A DNA stretch of 44,121 nt from a virus (IMGVR_UViG_3300034012_002031:1-44121), one strand, 5' to 3'; counted from the stretch's first letter, positions 16,167 through 24,467 are shown. The notes: generated by a model not told the origin, from the letters alone. Numbers and translations are program-made.

Positions 16167-16493
16167 TCATAGCCGGTCGATTTCGAGGTATGACAGGTAA
16201 AAATGCACCCCCGCTATGCTGGAAGTGACCTGCAACTTGTCCCCCGCCTCCATGACACAAGGAATGCCGTTGAAGACGTCAAAGGTCGTGTTGACGGTCA
16301 GACTGCGATCCTTTTGCAGGTAGTAGGTGGTGCCGGTACCCACGTGGGTGACAGTGATTGAAGCGACGCCCGAACCAGCATTGGTGACCCGCAGGGAGCG
16401 GACAACCGCCGCGTTGGCCGCGGGCACTTCGTAGAGGTCCGTTGCCGTGGCTGCCGACGGGATGAGCGGTTTGCGAAAATATTTATTGGCCAT
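16167..16493 (-). CDS. small virion-associated protein, beta-rich (108 aa)
   Basis: A 108-residue protein predicted almost entirely beta-strand: ATATDLYEVPAANAAVVRSLRVTN, ASITVTHVGTGTTYYLQ, and GDKLQVTSSIAGVHFYLSYLEI. This alternating pattern resembles small beta-sandwich tail or decoration proteins. There is no signal peptide or membrane segment. It sits 7 nt downstream of the 469-aa structural gene and shares its transcript, so a structural role in the tail or in head decoration is likely. I cannot name the family. Confidence 0.65.
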   Translation of the reverse strand: MANKYFRKPLIPSAATATDLYEVPAANAAVVRSLRVTNAGSGVASITVTHVGTGTTYYLQKDRSLTVNTTFDVFNGIPCVMEAGDKLQVTSSIAGVHFYLSYLEIDRL

Positions 16494-16500
16494 CTGTGCC

Positions 16501-17910
16501 TCACTGCGTCAAGTCAAAAAAGGACAGTGACCCCACAGCGTCACCAGTCGTAGCGCCAGAAACGGTCCGAATGGCCACCGTATAGATGTCACTGACCCCT
16601 GCGATCGACGCGCCAAGCTGGAGATCAAAGTTGTAGGCTGAGGGAAGGGACGTATTGGAAACACCCGATGAACCCGAAGCGGTGACGTAGTCCGTCTGCA
16701 CAATCGAGCCGCCCGTTGTTGCCGACGATGCGACGTCGAACTCAACGTTAGAATCTGTTGGCACAGCAGCCCAAGAAGACCCAGTCAGCGTCGGGTTCTT
16801 GATCAGCGCTACTTCATAGTTCTGGTTGGTTGTTGGCAGCACCTGCACGCGATTGGGTAGAACGACCGCTCCAAGCGCGGTCGATGCCAGTCGAATTGAA
16901 ACGAGCGGCAAGAAGGTACCGCCAATGGTGCCCAAAATCGTAGTGCGTCGCGCCACGTGATCAATTGATGTCTGCTCAAAGCCGCCCTCGGACATGACAG
17001 AGCAGCAAATCTGAGTCAACGATGCTGCGACAGCCGCAGTTGTGGTTGTGATCTCATAGCGCACCGGCAAGATGGCGGTGGTCATGTAGACGGTAGTCCC
17101 AAACTCATTCGCAGTATCAAAGGTGTGGCAGACAATGTACTGGTTATCAATGATGAAACCGCAGCGCACAGAGCCAACGCCTAGCCACTCAAAGTCCATC
17201 CAAAGAATCTGGGGCTTGGTCAGGTCCAGGGTGATACCACTTGGGCCCGTGCCGTTAAGCTTGTCCCCGTTCCACGAAGACTGGGCCACGGCCCGCGCGT
17301 CACTCACGCCGCCCGATGTGTACGAGCGAACAACAAAGGAGTTGGTACCACCGGTGCGCCGGAAGAACACGCCGTTTTGCGTGTTGAAGTAGCCGACCTT
17401 CTGGTCCAAGTTGGCCGATGTTCCGTTGTCCATGAGGAAGGTTGCAAGTACCAACAGGCCTTTGCCAGGCTGATACGGGAACGAGCGGAACGTCTGACGG
17501 ACCACGGACCCCACGCCACCGGCAGTAACCGCCAGGCTGTTACTGGCCTGGTTGGTGTTGAATGTCAAAGAACCAGTGCCGGATGTTGAGGTGTCAAACT
17601 GGTTGTCCGAGGCATACCTGTTTTGGCTGTCAAACAGCGTATAAGGTTGACTGACGCGCAGCCGCCCAAAAGCGTCGACATTGGTGCCCCCAATTGAAAT
17701 GGGAACTGGCAAACCGGTTGTATCCATAAATCCTCCACCATCCCCGTACCAGGCATAGGCCGTGTCCTTGTCCTCCGTGACGACCGGGGTGTAGGTGCTG
17801 TTAAGCTGAAAAATCACCTGCTCCAGCGATCGAATGAGCTGGTCGATCTGCCGCGGGTCATAGCCTTGCGTCGCCGCGTTGGGCAGACGGACGTTGGTGA
17901 TTTTGCTCAT
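16501..17910 (-). CDS. structural protein, probable tail appendage (469 aa)
   Basis: Residues 1-50 form a helix (YDPRQIDQLIRSLEQVIFQLNS). Then comes GGTNVDAFGRLRVSQPYTLFDSQNRY, a highly recurrent motif ('NAFGRLRVS-P-TLFDSQ') of phage virion proteins, followed by beta-rich sequence resembling a lectin-like jelly roll (QILWMDFEWLGVGSVRCGFIIDN, with a histidine-containing YIVCHTFDTANEFG). The protein probably forms part of the tail or a surface appendage that contacts the host. It starts in an ATGA overlap with the tail-hub gene, so the two are coupled. No enzymatic residues are recognised; the role is inferred from the motif and the neighbours. Confidence 0.75.
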   Translation of the reverse strand: MSKITNVRLPNAATQGYDPRQIDQLIRSLEQVIFQLNSTYTPVVTEDKDTAYAWYGDGGGFMDTTGLPVPISIGGTNVDAFGRLRVSQPYTLFDSQNRYASDNQFDTSTSGTGSLTFNTNQASNSLAVTAGGVGSVVRQTFRSFPYQPGKGLLVLATFLMDNGTSANLDQKVGYFNTQNGVFFRRTGGTNSFVVRSYTSGGVSDARAVAQSSWNGDKLNGTGPSGITLDLTKPQILWMDFEWLGVGSVRCGFIIDNQYIVCHTFDTANEFGTTVYMTTAILPVRYEITTTTAAVAASLTQICCSVMSEGGFEQTSIDHVARRTTILGTIGGTFLPLVSIRLASTALGAVVLPNRVQVLPTTNQNYEVALIKNPTLTGSSWAAVPTDSNVEFDVASSATTGGSIVQTDYVTASGSSGVSNTSLPSAYNFDLQLGASIAGVSDIYTVAIRTVSGATTGDAVGSLSFFDLTQ

Positions 17911-19760
17911 CGCAGGCCGTCCGGCTGAATGTCCACCCGCATCGTGCCAAAGCGCCAGTTTCCGCCCAGTTCATCGCTCTCAATGCGAAGCTGAATTTGC
18001 CTTCCGCGCGCCCGCGTGTCCACCTTCTGCGTGCCAGGGGCGATCACATACGGGTCCAGGGAGCTGGGGCTTGCACTGGCCTGCGGGAACGGGCGCAGCA
18101 GCAGTCTGACGGTCAGGTTGCCGATCTGGTTCTTGAAGTCAGGGATAAACCGGCTCATCAAAAGCATCTGATCGCCATCGCCGATGTCAAAGTAGCCAGA
18201 GACGATGTAGGCGTTGATCGCAGCGTCAACCGCATCGTAGCCGTCTTCCTGGTTGTAGAGCCTGGTTCGCCCAGCCGTCAGGCCGTAGATGGTGCCATCG
18301 TACGTGGGCGCCTGCGTTCCAGCAGGGTCGTACGTAGAGGCGATGGGCTTGTCAAAAACGCTCATGTCCGCCCACGAGGTGCGCGGCATCGTGCCAATCG
18401 ACCAGACGTTTTCCAAGTAGTTGTACGTCACGAACCGGTCCACGAAGTCACTCGTGAACGAGCAGTACCACCAGGTCACCTCGTTGAACTGCGCGTTAAG
18501 GCCCACGTGAGCCTGGAACCCCTGCACCAGGTTGATGTCCTTGAAGACGTAGTCCTGCACGGTACAGGGAATCTTCTTGACCGTGCCGTCGAACACGAAG
18601 AACGCATCACGGCCCATCCAATAGGCCACGCCATTGACGTCGATCGCTGCGTGAGGCGCGATGCACCCACAGTTCGCGCCAAGCTGCTGAAAACCAAACG
18701 TGTAGGGCGGCCCGACAAAGGTTTGACCGTGTAGTGAGGTGTCAGTGAAGATCAGAATCTGGCCACGAGAACGCAGTGCCGACACGATGATGTTGCCGTC
18801 CGTGAGCCGTTGTCCGCCGGCCGTGTTCGTGGCGCTGGCCACAAAGTTGTTGATGTTCTCTTGGCTTGAAAAGCGCACGAACATCGGGTCCTGGGTGTTT
18901 GGAGAACCCAACGTGGTCTCCGTCCCAAAGCAGACCAGGTGCCGGTCAGGGGTGGACACCAGCGCGTACTTATTCTTCGTCGGAGCTCCTGCCACCAAAG
19001 TGGCCCGTGTTCCGAGGCCCGAGGCCGGAGACCACTCGTACACGGGCCCGTCGAGGACCTGAGCGATCAAGTTTTCCCCGTACGTATCAAACTGCCAGAC
19101 CCGGGGATAAAGCTCCGAAGCAGTAACAGGGCGCGGAGTGCCCCAAGTAAACCCGCCCCAGGTTCCAACGCCCCAGGCAAAGTCGGCGAAGCCTCTGTCA
19201 GAGCCCACATTGATCTGATACGCGGCATTGGCCGTTCCAGCTGTCCCACCTGAGGAAGCCTGCGTGGGCGACGTGATCAGATAGGAGTTGAGGGTGAGGA
19301 TTTCGACGATTTGAAACTGGTTCTGCAAAGAGGCATTAGGGATGCCCCCTGGATCGCCGGTAACGCTGGAGATTGTTACAAAGTCCCCCACGGTGGCGCC
19401 ATGAGCCGGGTCATTCACCTGGACACTGGTGCTGCCAGCGGTGGTGGTAAATGTGATGCCGGTGGCCGAATCCCGGATAGGGGTTATGTCTGCCCACTGG
19501 CCGCCGTAGTACGCGTACAACTTGCGGTTTGTGCCAATCGCAGCATAAGGAGCTCCCTCGAGGGAGCTCCAAGTAAACACTTCGGACGTGGTTCCAATGA
19601 AATACGCCTCCCCGCCTTCAAAGTTGGTCCATCCCCCCAACTTTTCGGGCAGGCCATATCGGAATCTGACGTAGTCGCAGTCGACCCAGCCGCCTTCCGC
19701 GCCATATTCGGTGTTCTGCTTGTCGACACCAGGTTTTAGGAAGAGCCGGAGGAGCGACAT
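17907..19760 (-). CDS. tail hub / DNA-stabilisation protein, P22 gp10-like
   Basis: The start is ATG 19760 (MSLLRLFLKPGV), with AAGG 7 nt upstream; a TTG two codons earlier has no spacing for that site. The N-terminal sequence KPGVDKQNTEYGAEGGWVDC followed by DYVRFRYGLPEKLGGW is the signature of phage proteins related to the P22 gp10 (packaged-DNA stabilisation/tail hub) family. The rest is beta-rich with repeated 'W-F-Y' blades (DGPVYEWSPASGLG, DRHLVCFGT, GVAYWMGRDAFFVFDGTVKKI, NEVTWWYCSF), consistent with a beta-propeller. About 617 residues is somewhat longer than P22 gp10. It likely plugs the portal-adaptor channel and joins the head to the tail needle or spikes. A perfect 22-bp palindrome lies inside the gene at 19549-19570. 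Confidence 0.7.
   Translation of the reverse strand: MSLLRLFLKPGVDKQNTEYGAEGGWVDCDYVRFRYGLPEKLGGWTNFEGGEAYFIGTTSEVFTWSSLEGAPYAAIGTNRKLYAYYGGQWADITPIRDSATGITFTTTAGSTSVQVNDPAHGATVGDFVTISSVTGDPGGIPNASLQNQFQIVEILTLNSYLITSPTQASSGGTAGTANAAYQINVGSDRGFADFAWGVGTWGGFTWGTPRPVTASELYPRVWQFDTYGENLIAQVLDGPVYEWSPASGLGTRATLVAGAPTKNKYALVSTPDRHLVCFGTETTLGSPNTQDPMFVRFSSQENINNFVASATNTAGGQRLTDGNIIVSALRSRGQILIFTDTSLHGQTFVGPPYTFGFQQLGANCGCIAPHAAIDVNGVAYWMGRDAFFVFDGTVKKIPCTVQDYVFKDINLVQGFQAHVGLNAQFNEVTWWYCSFTSDFVDRFVTYNYLENVWSIGTMPRTSWADMSVFDKPIASTYDPAGTQAPTYDGTIYGLTAGRTRLYNQEDGYDAVDAAINAYIVSGYFDIGDGDQMLLMSRFIPDFKNQIGNLTVRLLLRPFPQASASPSSLDPYVIAPGTQKVDTRARGRQIQLRIESDELGGNWRFGTMRVDIQPDGLR
19549..19570. repeat. perfect 22-bp palindrome inside the tail-hub gene
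   Basis: Bases 19549-19570 equal their own reverse complement: outer GGAGCTCC arms around the centre CTCGAG. The sequence is coding (SSLEGAP in the hub protein). Perfect palindromes of this length are unexpected by chance in a window of this size. Confidence 0.9.
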
Positions 19761-19762
19761 GA

Positions 19763-19924
19763 TCAACCTTTGCGTGCAGCACGCATGTTGTCAACGAGGT
19801 TGGGGTAGGGACGACCAGCGGCTTTGGCCATTTTCTTGGCTGCTGTCTTCTTGGCCGGCGTCAGCGGCTTTGGTTTGCCCAGGCCCTTGGGCCGTTTCTT
19901 GTCCCATACGGGGGTGTTTTTCAT
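19763..19924 (-). CDS. small highly basic phage protein (53 aa)
   Basis: ATG 19924 with AAGGAAA 8 nt upstream opens a 53-codon frame: MKNTPVWDKKRPKGLGKPKP, then LTPAKKTAAKKMAKAAGRPYP, then NLVDNMRAARKG and TGA. It is about one-third Lys/Arg with no acidic patch. The 'KPK-LTPA-K--AK--A-A-GRPYPN-VDN' pattern is a recurrent small phage protein. It fits between the lysozyme stop (14 nt gap) and the tail-hub ATG (2 nt gap), so it is part of the same message. A DNA-binding or condensing role is possible from charge alone; no function is known to me. Confidence 0.75.
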   Translation of the reverse strand: MKNTPVWDKKRPKGLGKPKPLTPAKKTAAKKMAKAAGRPYPNLVDNMRAARKG

Positions 19925-19938
19925 GGCGATTTCCTTGG

Positions 19939-20457
19939 TCAGGTTGACAAAAAGAGAGCGCGTTCTTCTCTGCGGCGGCGATCCAGCCCGGCCAGCACTT
20001 TACCTCCAGCCTTGTTCCAGAGCAAGAAGGCGTCCGCCGCCGCTTCCCACTCTTGCCGGTTGGCCCTGATGCGGATTGTGCTGCGCTGGAGGTTGCCTAG
20101 CCCGAAATTAAAGGAAATACTGACCAGAGCGTCAAAGCGGCCTTGACTGCCAACACTGCCGGGAACAAGTCGAAGAACACCGCGTTCAAAAGACGCGACA
20201 TCAGCCGCGAAGAGATTATCCGTTTCCTGTTTGCTCCAGACACGGTTGTCCTCCGGTTTGAGCGGGTACTCACTGCGGATCATGGGGATGTCGGCCTTGG
20301 TCTTCCCTTCTGGCCGGAACATCGGCAGCTTGATCTGCTCTTGGTACAGCACATGGCCATAGCCAATTGTCCAGATGTGCGCTGGGCACAAATACGGGCG
20401 GTTTTTGTGCCCCTCGTACTTGTGCATCAAAGCAACGCCTGCTTTGCCCAGCTTCAC
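19939..20457 (-). CDS. GH24 phage lysozyme (endolysin), GTG start
   Basis: The start is GTG 20457, which overlaps the holin stop in GTGA and has GGAG 6 nt before it; the longer frame upstream is antisense noise within the holin gene. The 172-residue enzyme has Glu15 in KYEGHKNRPY, Cys24, and Thr30 in WTIGYGH. That is the E-x8-(D/C)-x5-T catalytic triad of T4-type lysozymes in its Cys form. FNFGLGNLQRSTIR and RRREERALFL are the usual C-terminal helices. It cleaves peptidoglycan at the end of infection. No signal-arrest or secretory sequence is visible, so access to the wall depends on the holin just upstream. Confidence 0.92.
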   Translation of the reverse strand: MKLGKAGVALMHKYEGHKNRPYLCPAHIWTIGYGHVLYQEQIKLPMFRPEGKTKADIPMIRSEYPLKPEDNRVWSKQETDNLFAADVASFERGVLRLVPGSVGSQGRFDALVSISFNFGLGNLQRSTIRIRANRQEWEAAADAFLLWNKAGGKVLAGLDRRRREERALFLST

Positions 20458-20957
20458 TTTTTGCTCCACTGACGAGAACCGAACCAGAAGCCGATGATCC
20501 CGCCCAGCATGGCCATCTCGTCGCTGGAGAAGATCAGGCTGCTGTACTTGACCACATCGTCGATGCTGGTGATCAGCGTCGGGTGGTTCCACAGGTACAC
20601 CGCCATGAAGGCGTTGATCAGGACAAGCTCGATCACAAAGATGTAGGTCACCGTCGGGCGCACAGTGCCGACGTAGGACGCGACCCATTTGTGGGCCTTC
20701 TCCAGTACCTGCTCGTCATGCTTGAGCGCGGCCTCGGTCATCTGCGCCTCGGTCTGCATCATGACCTGATCGGTGCGGATTTCCTCGATCTTCTGCTGGG
20801 CGGCGTAGCCCTGGGCGGCCAGGGCAAGCTCCCGCTCGTTTTGGAGCCGCGCAAGGGCAAGCTCGTGCTTCTGGTCGCTCTTGTTCTGGAAAAACTCAAG
20901 CAGTTTGGGCAGGCCGCTGATCAGCAGGCCGCCGAGAGTCGAAATCAGTGAAAGCAT
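20454..20957 (-). CDS. holin, 3-TM GTA/phage type
   Basis: A 167-residue membrane protein. One hydrophobic N-terminal segment (LISTLGGLLISGLPKLLEFF, about 4-23) is followed by a long charged helix (residues 28-95, with NERELALAAQGYAAQQK). Two further membrane segments follow: YIFVIELVLINAFMAVYLW at about 105-123 and MLGGIIGFWFGSRQW at about 149-163. The IIGFWFGSR ending is the hallmark of the 3-TM holin family first defined in gene transfer agents. It permeabilises the inner membrane to release the lysozyme. It overlaps the lysozyme by 4 nt (GTGA) and the preceding gene by 3 nt (TAATG). Confidence 0.85.
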   Translation of the reverse strand: MLSLISTLGGLLISGLPKLLEFFQNKSDQKHELALARLQNERELALAAQGYAAQQKIEEIRTDQVMMQTEAQMTEAALKHDEQVLEKAHKWVASYVGTVRPTVTYIFVIELVLINAFMAVYLWNHPTLITSIDDVVKYSSLIFSSDEMAMLGGIIGFWFGSRQWSKK

Positions 20958-21571
20958 TACCCACCCCTTTTAGTTAACATGGCGCTGGCAATCTCCAGCA
21001 TGAACTTGGTCTGGTCCAGGTTTGCCGGCTGCGCTGCCCAGCCAACTGTAACCTGTCCCACAAAACGATGCGAGTCCGGCGGGACGCTTACCCGGCAGGT
21101 ATACGTCACGCCCTTCTCAAGATACCAAAGTCCCACCTCTGATTGAGCGTAACGATACTCGCCGCATGGAATCTCGTTGGTCATCAGCTTGACCACGTCG
21201 GCGTTGTTCGACGAGTTGTGCGTGAATAGGCCAACGTCGATGTCCTCAATCGTCTTGTCTCGCCCATCCTTGGTGTAGGCTCTGTAGAGCGTCCGAGAGT
21301 TGAACAACGGGTTAACTTTGAAGACCGCCACCACCGTTGCACCAGTTTGCTTGAACAGCATGGTCGCCGCATCATCGGCACGCTCTGTTCGTATCTCCGG
21401 CAGTTTCTGTGACTCTTTGTATGCTTCGCGGATGAAGTCCTGACTCTCATACAGGGCGTAACCAACGAAGGCAATCACCGCCATCAGGATCACCGCGAAC
21501 AACTTAAACGGCGAATCCACATACCCCAGAATTTTGTCGAGGGTTGTGTTGGCGTTGAGCTTCTCGGTCAT
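20957..21571 (-). CDS. membrane-anchored protein with periplasmic-type domain, unknown function (204 aa)
   Basis: One N-terminal transmembrane segment (LFAVILMAVIAFVGYALYES, about 23-42) is followed by a 160-residue soluble domain with two cysteines (IPCGEY, YTCRVSVPP). Its position directly upstream of the holin, with ATGA and TAATG overlaps on both sides, places it in the lysis/membrane module. It could assist outer-membrane disruption, control holin timing or act in superinfection exclusion, but no spanin signature (lipobox or long coiled coil) is visible. Function unknown. Confidence 0.7.
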   Translation of the reverse strand: MTEKLNANTTLDKILGYVDSPFKLFAVILMAVIAFVGYALYESQDFIREAYKESQKLPEIRTERADDAATMLFKQTGATVVAVFKVNPLFNSRTLYRAYTKDGRDKTIEDIDVGLFTHNSSNNADVVKLMTNEIPCGEYRYAQSEVGLWYLEKGVTYTCRVSVPPDSHRFVGQVTVGWAAQPANLDQTKFMLEIASAMLTKRGG

Positions 21572-22047
21572 ATATGCCGCTGCCCCATCTCGACTATGAA
21601 GTAAACGGTCAGGCCGAGAACAAGTACTGACGTAAGGACGGCAATCGTGATCAAGATGATGTCGTCGATCTCGGACTGCCTGCGCTTTGCTTCTGCCTTG
21701 CGGTTACCTTCGGCGCGGGCTGCGTCAGCCTCCATCTGCTTGGCACGGGCCGTGATGCGCATCCACACGTCCATCTTATTGCTCTGGAAAAAGAGCATCT
21801 TCACCTGCTCTTCAAACTCCCTCGCCTGCTCCAGAGCAAGCTCAAGCTCCAGTGCTTTGCCAAGTGCCGACCCCTTAAACCCGCCCATCTTGGCCTTCTC
21901 TACAACCTCGATGGCCTGCGCCTTGGCGTCGAAATACTGACCCAACACCGGGCCCAAAGACTGCACATCCTGAACAGTCTTAACTGCCTTTTTGACAAGG
22001 TTGACCGCCGATGAAACGGCGGCAAGGGCGGTGATCGGGTCGATCAT
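21568..22047 (-). CDS. membrane protein with coiled coil, unknown function (159 aa)
   Basis: The N-terminus (MIDPITALAAVSSAVNLVKK, then QSLGPVLGQYFDAKAQ) matches a recurrent phage protein that begins MIDP-(I/V)-A with an amphipathic helix. A Gln/Glu/Lys-rich coiled coil covers about 70-125. A single C-terminal transmembrane helix (IILITIAVLTSVLVLGLTVY) spans about 130-150. The stop overlaps the start of the next membrane gene (ATGA). Its place next to holin and lysozyme suggests a lysis or membrane-associated role, not demonstrated. Confidence 0.7.
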   Translation of the reverse strand: MIDPITALAAVSSAVNLVKKAVKTVQDVQSLGPVLGQYFDAKAQAIEVVEKAKMGGFKGSALGKALELELALEQAREFEEQVKMLFFQSNKMDVWMRITARAKQMEADAARAEGNRKAEAKRRQSEIDDIILITIAVLTSVLVLGLTVYFIVEMGQRHI

Positions 22048-22055
22048 CAGCTACC

Positions 22056-24428
22056 TTACTTGGCTTCCAGGGCCTCAATGCGAGCAGACAGTTCTTTAAT
22101 TGCGTTGACCAAAACAGGAACTAGAGATTCCCCCCGATAACGCAACATCTCTGGGTCTTCAGCGTCAATAATGACAGGGTTACTGCCCTCCAGTGCAAGA
22201 ATGTCCTGCGCCTTAAAACCGTAACGAATAGGCCCGTGCGGGGTGGGGTCAGTGCGCGAAACAGCAAACTGGAATTGCGTTGGCTTCAATTGATTGACAA
22301 AAGCCAAACCATGAGGAATTGGAGCAAAATTAATCTTGTCCCGAGCATCTGACGTTATCGTCCAATTCACCTTAACATAGGCGTCCGTTACCGCCGACGA
22401 ACCCATGCAAAACCGATCGCTCTCTGTTGTCGGATTAAATGTTGGGGAATAAGTGCCTGCTGAAGTCATGGCACCAATCATCGTATTGCCGCTGCCACTG
22501 CTCAGGTCGCGGAATGCGCTACGGCCAATACCTATGTTATAGCCGCCGCTTATGCCAAAGGGCATTGATCCATGCCCTATGGCAGTGTTGTTGCTGCTGC
22601 TAGCGGCTAAACCAAGCGCCGAATTGCCAACAGCGACGTTGTTTTCGCCGTCAATGTTTTGAGAAAGTGCGGAGACGCCAATAGCGGTGTTGCTGCCACC
22701 TGTAGCGTTGCTAGAAAGTGCGGTAGAGCCAACCGCCACATTGAGAATGCCACTGGTGTTGGCAGAAAGCGCCGTATAGCCTACAGCAGTGTTTTGCGCA
22801 GCAGTGTTGAGTTCAAGCGCCCGGGCTCCAACAGCGGTGTTGAAGTTGCTGGTAAGGTTGTCGCGGAGCGATGAGTACCCAAAAGCAGTGTTAGAGGAAC
22901 CGGAAACATTCCGGTTCATTGCGTCTGAGCCCGTAGCTGTGTTGGATGCGCCGGTGGTGTTGTCCTCAAGTGCGTCCCTGCCAGTGGCAGTGTTGTTGTT
23001 CCCAGAGTCGTTGCTCTTAAGGGCCGAGGAACCAATAGCAGTGTTAGATGTGCCGGTGGTGTTAAGGTTGAGCGCCCCACTGCCTACGGCAGTGTTGTTG
23101 CTGGCAGTGTTACGGTTGAGCGCCGTATTGCCAACAGCAGTGTTAGCGACGCCAGTGAGGTTGTCGTTGAGCGCCGAAAAACCAACAGCAGTGTTGGACG
23201 CACCACTGGTATTTAACCTAAGCGCCGAATTGCCAACAGCGGTGTTGTTGTTGCCCGTGGTGTTAGTATTAAGCGCCAAAAAACCAACAGCAGTGTTAGT
23301 GCTTACGGACCCCGCGCCACGGCCAACTCTGACGCCGGAGACAGTTAGGGTAGTGCCGTTAAACTCCAAATTGCCACTAAGAGCAAATGAGGATGTGGTA
23401 CCTGTGTAGAGGACTAGATTTTCAGTGAGGGGAGTCGTCAAGCCTGTGCCACCGTTGGGTACTGCTACAACCCCCGTTACGTTGGCCGCAGTCCCCGTGG
23501 TGTTTTGATTCAGGGTAGGAACGTCAGCCGCTTGGATTGCGGACATCACCACATTGGTTCCGTTTCCGCGCAAAAACTGCCCAGATGTCACGGCTCCTGC
23601 AAAAGTGTTCATCGCCCCTTGCGCTGTTGATTGCCCAGTGCCGCCGTTGGAAATTGCCAGCGTGCCAGACACATCGGTGGCCAGAGCTACCTGGGCTAGC
23701 GTAGAGTTCGTCCCGTCAGACCTGAGCACCCGGTTGGCCGTCTGCGCTCCCACCAAAGCATTGATCGCCGCCTGCTGGGTCGTTTGACCAGTACCGCCGT
23801 TGGCAATTGCCAGCGTGCCAGACACATCGGTGGCCAGAGCTACTTGGGCCAGCGTAGAGTTCGTCCCGTCAGACCTGAGCACCCGGTTGGCCGTCTGAGT
23901 GCCCACCAAAGCATTGATCGCCGCCTGCTGGGTCGTCTGACCGGTGCCGCCGTTGGCGATGGCCACGGTCCCCGTCACGTTGCCGGCTTTCACGCTGTAG
24001 AAGCTCGTGCCGTCCGTGAAAATCATCACCCGATCGCCAGGGGCAATGGTGACGGATTGCGCGCCAGGCGGCGTGGTGATTGGAGGGCCAAGTGACAGCC
24101 AGTTGAAAACCGTTGCCGTGTATGCAGTGTCGTTCCAGATGATGTACTGCTTGGAGACCGGCGGCGCGTACACGGTGAATGCCGTGGTGACTGTGGTTGT
24201 CGTAAACCGCAGGATGGCGTACACCGCCTGGTTGGCGGACCCCGTTGCCGTAGGCCCGTTAAACGTGGTCAGTGCCTGGCCGGCAGAGGTGACCGACACC
24301 GTCTCATAGCCGGCAATCGCCCGATCGAAGACGTACGCGAAGTTGTTGTTGGTGATGGTGCCCCATGTATTGGCCTCTGTACCGGGGGTGATCAGCTCTA
24401 CACGAAGGCTCTGAGAATACGTGGGCAT
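22056..24428 (-). CDS. tail fibre with YadA-like beta-roll repeats and C-terminal S74 chaperone domain
   Basis: The N-terminus (YSQSLRVELITPGTEANTWG) is a common tail-fibre start. Residues about 155-290 hold repeats beginning AIANGGTGQTT, two of them in a 153-nt tandem. Residues about 385-650 are tandem short repeats of 'NTAVG-SAL--NT-G', the pattern of left-handed YadA-head-like beta-rolls, and suggest a trimeric shaft. Ser693 begins SDARDKINF, the signature of the S74 intramolecular chaperone peptidase. Domain motifs YGFKAQDI and a final coiled coil follow. The S74 domain trimerises the fibre and then cuts itself off. The receptor-binding tip is likely in the repeats just before Ser693. This is probably the main host-recognition fibre. 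Confidence 0.85.
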   Translation of the reverse strand: MPTYSQSLRVELITPGTEANTWGTITNNNFAYVFDRAIAGYETVSVTSAGQALTTFNGPTATGSANQAVYAILRFTTTTVTTAFTVYAPPVSKQYIIWNDTAYTATVFNWLSLGPPITTPPGAQSVTIAPGDRVMIFTDGTSFYSVKAGNVTGTVAIANGGTGQTTQQAAINALVGTQTANRVLRSDGTNSTLAQVALATDVSGTLAIANGGTGQTTQQAAINALVGAQTANRVLRSDGTNSTLAQVALATDVSGTLAISNGGTGQSTAQGAMNTFAGAVTSGQFLRGNGTNVVMSAIQAADVPTLNQNTTGTAANVTGVVAVPNGGTGLTTPLTENLVLYTGTTSSFALSGNLEFNGTTLTVSGVRVGRGAGSVSTNTAVGFLALNTNTTGNNNTAVGNSALRLNTSGASNTAVGFSALNDNLTGVANTAVGNTALNRNTASNNTAVGSGALNLNTTGTSNTAIGSSALKSNDSGNNNTATGRDALEDNTTGASNTATGSDAMNRNVSGSSNTAFGYSSLRDNLTSNFNTAVGARALELNTAAQNTAVGYTALSANTSGILNVAVGSTALSSNATGGSNTAIGVSALSQNIDGENNVAVGNSALGLAASSSNNTAIGHGSMPFGISGGYNIGIGRSAFRDLSSGSGNTMIGAMTSAGTYSPTFNPTTESDRFCMGSSAVTDAYVKVNWTITSDARDKINFAPIPHGLAFVNQLKPTQFQFAVSRTDPTPHGPIRYGFKAQDILALEGSNPVIIDAEDPEMLRYRGESLVPVLVNAIKELSARIEALEAK
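23655..23960 (-). repeat. tandem duplication of about 153 bp in the tail-fibre gene
   Basis: Two adjacent near-identical units with a period of 153 nt (51 codons); for example CGTGCCAGAC recurs at 23661 and 23814. They encode GGTGQTTQQAAINALVG and the following RVLRSDGTNSTLAQVAL block. A third, more diverged unit adjoins. Such repeats can change copy number by recombination. Confidence 0.85.
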
Positions 24429-24467
24429 GGTTGTTCCTTACGAGTTGCTGATATTTTGCCATCCGGA

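Noticed and set aside
20458-20688. Longer upstream frame for the lysozyme
   Set aside because: The extra residues (Arg/His/Asp-rich) are an out-of-frame shadow of the holin gene; GTG 20457 has the ribosome site and the overlap expected.
22640-23300. Evenly spaced short repeats resembling a CRISPR array
   Set aside because: The repeats are about 12-15 bp, diverged, and in frame with the NTAVG beta-roll units of the tail fibre; spacers code for the same fold. No cas genes are present.
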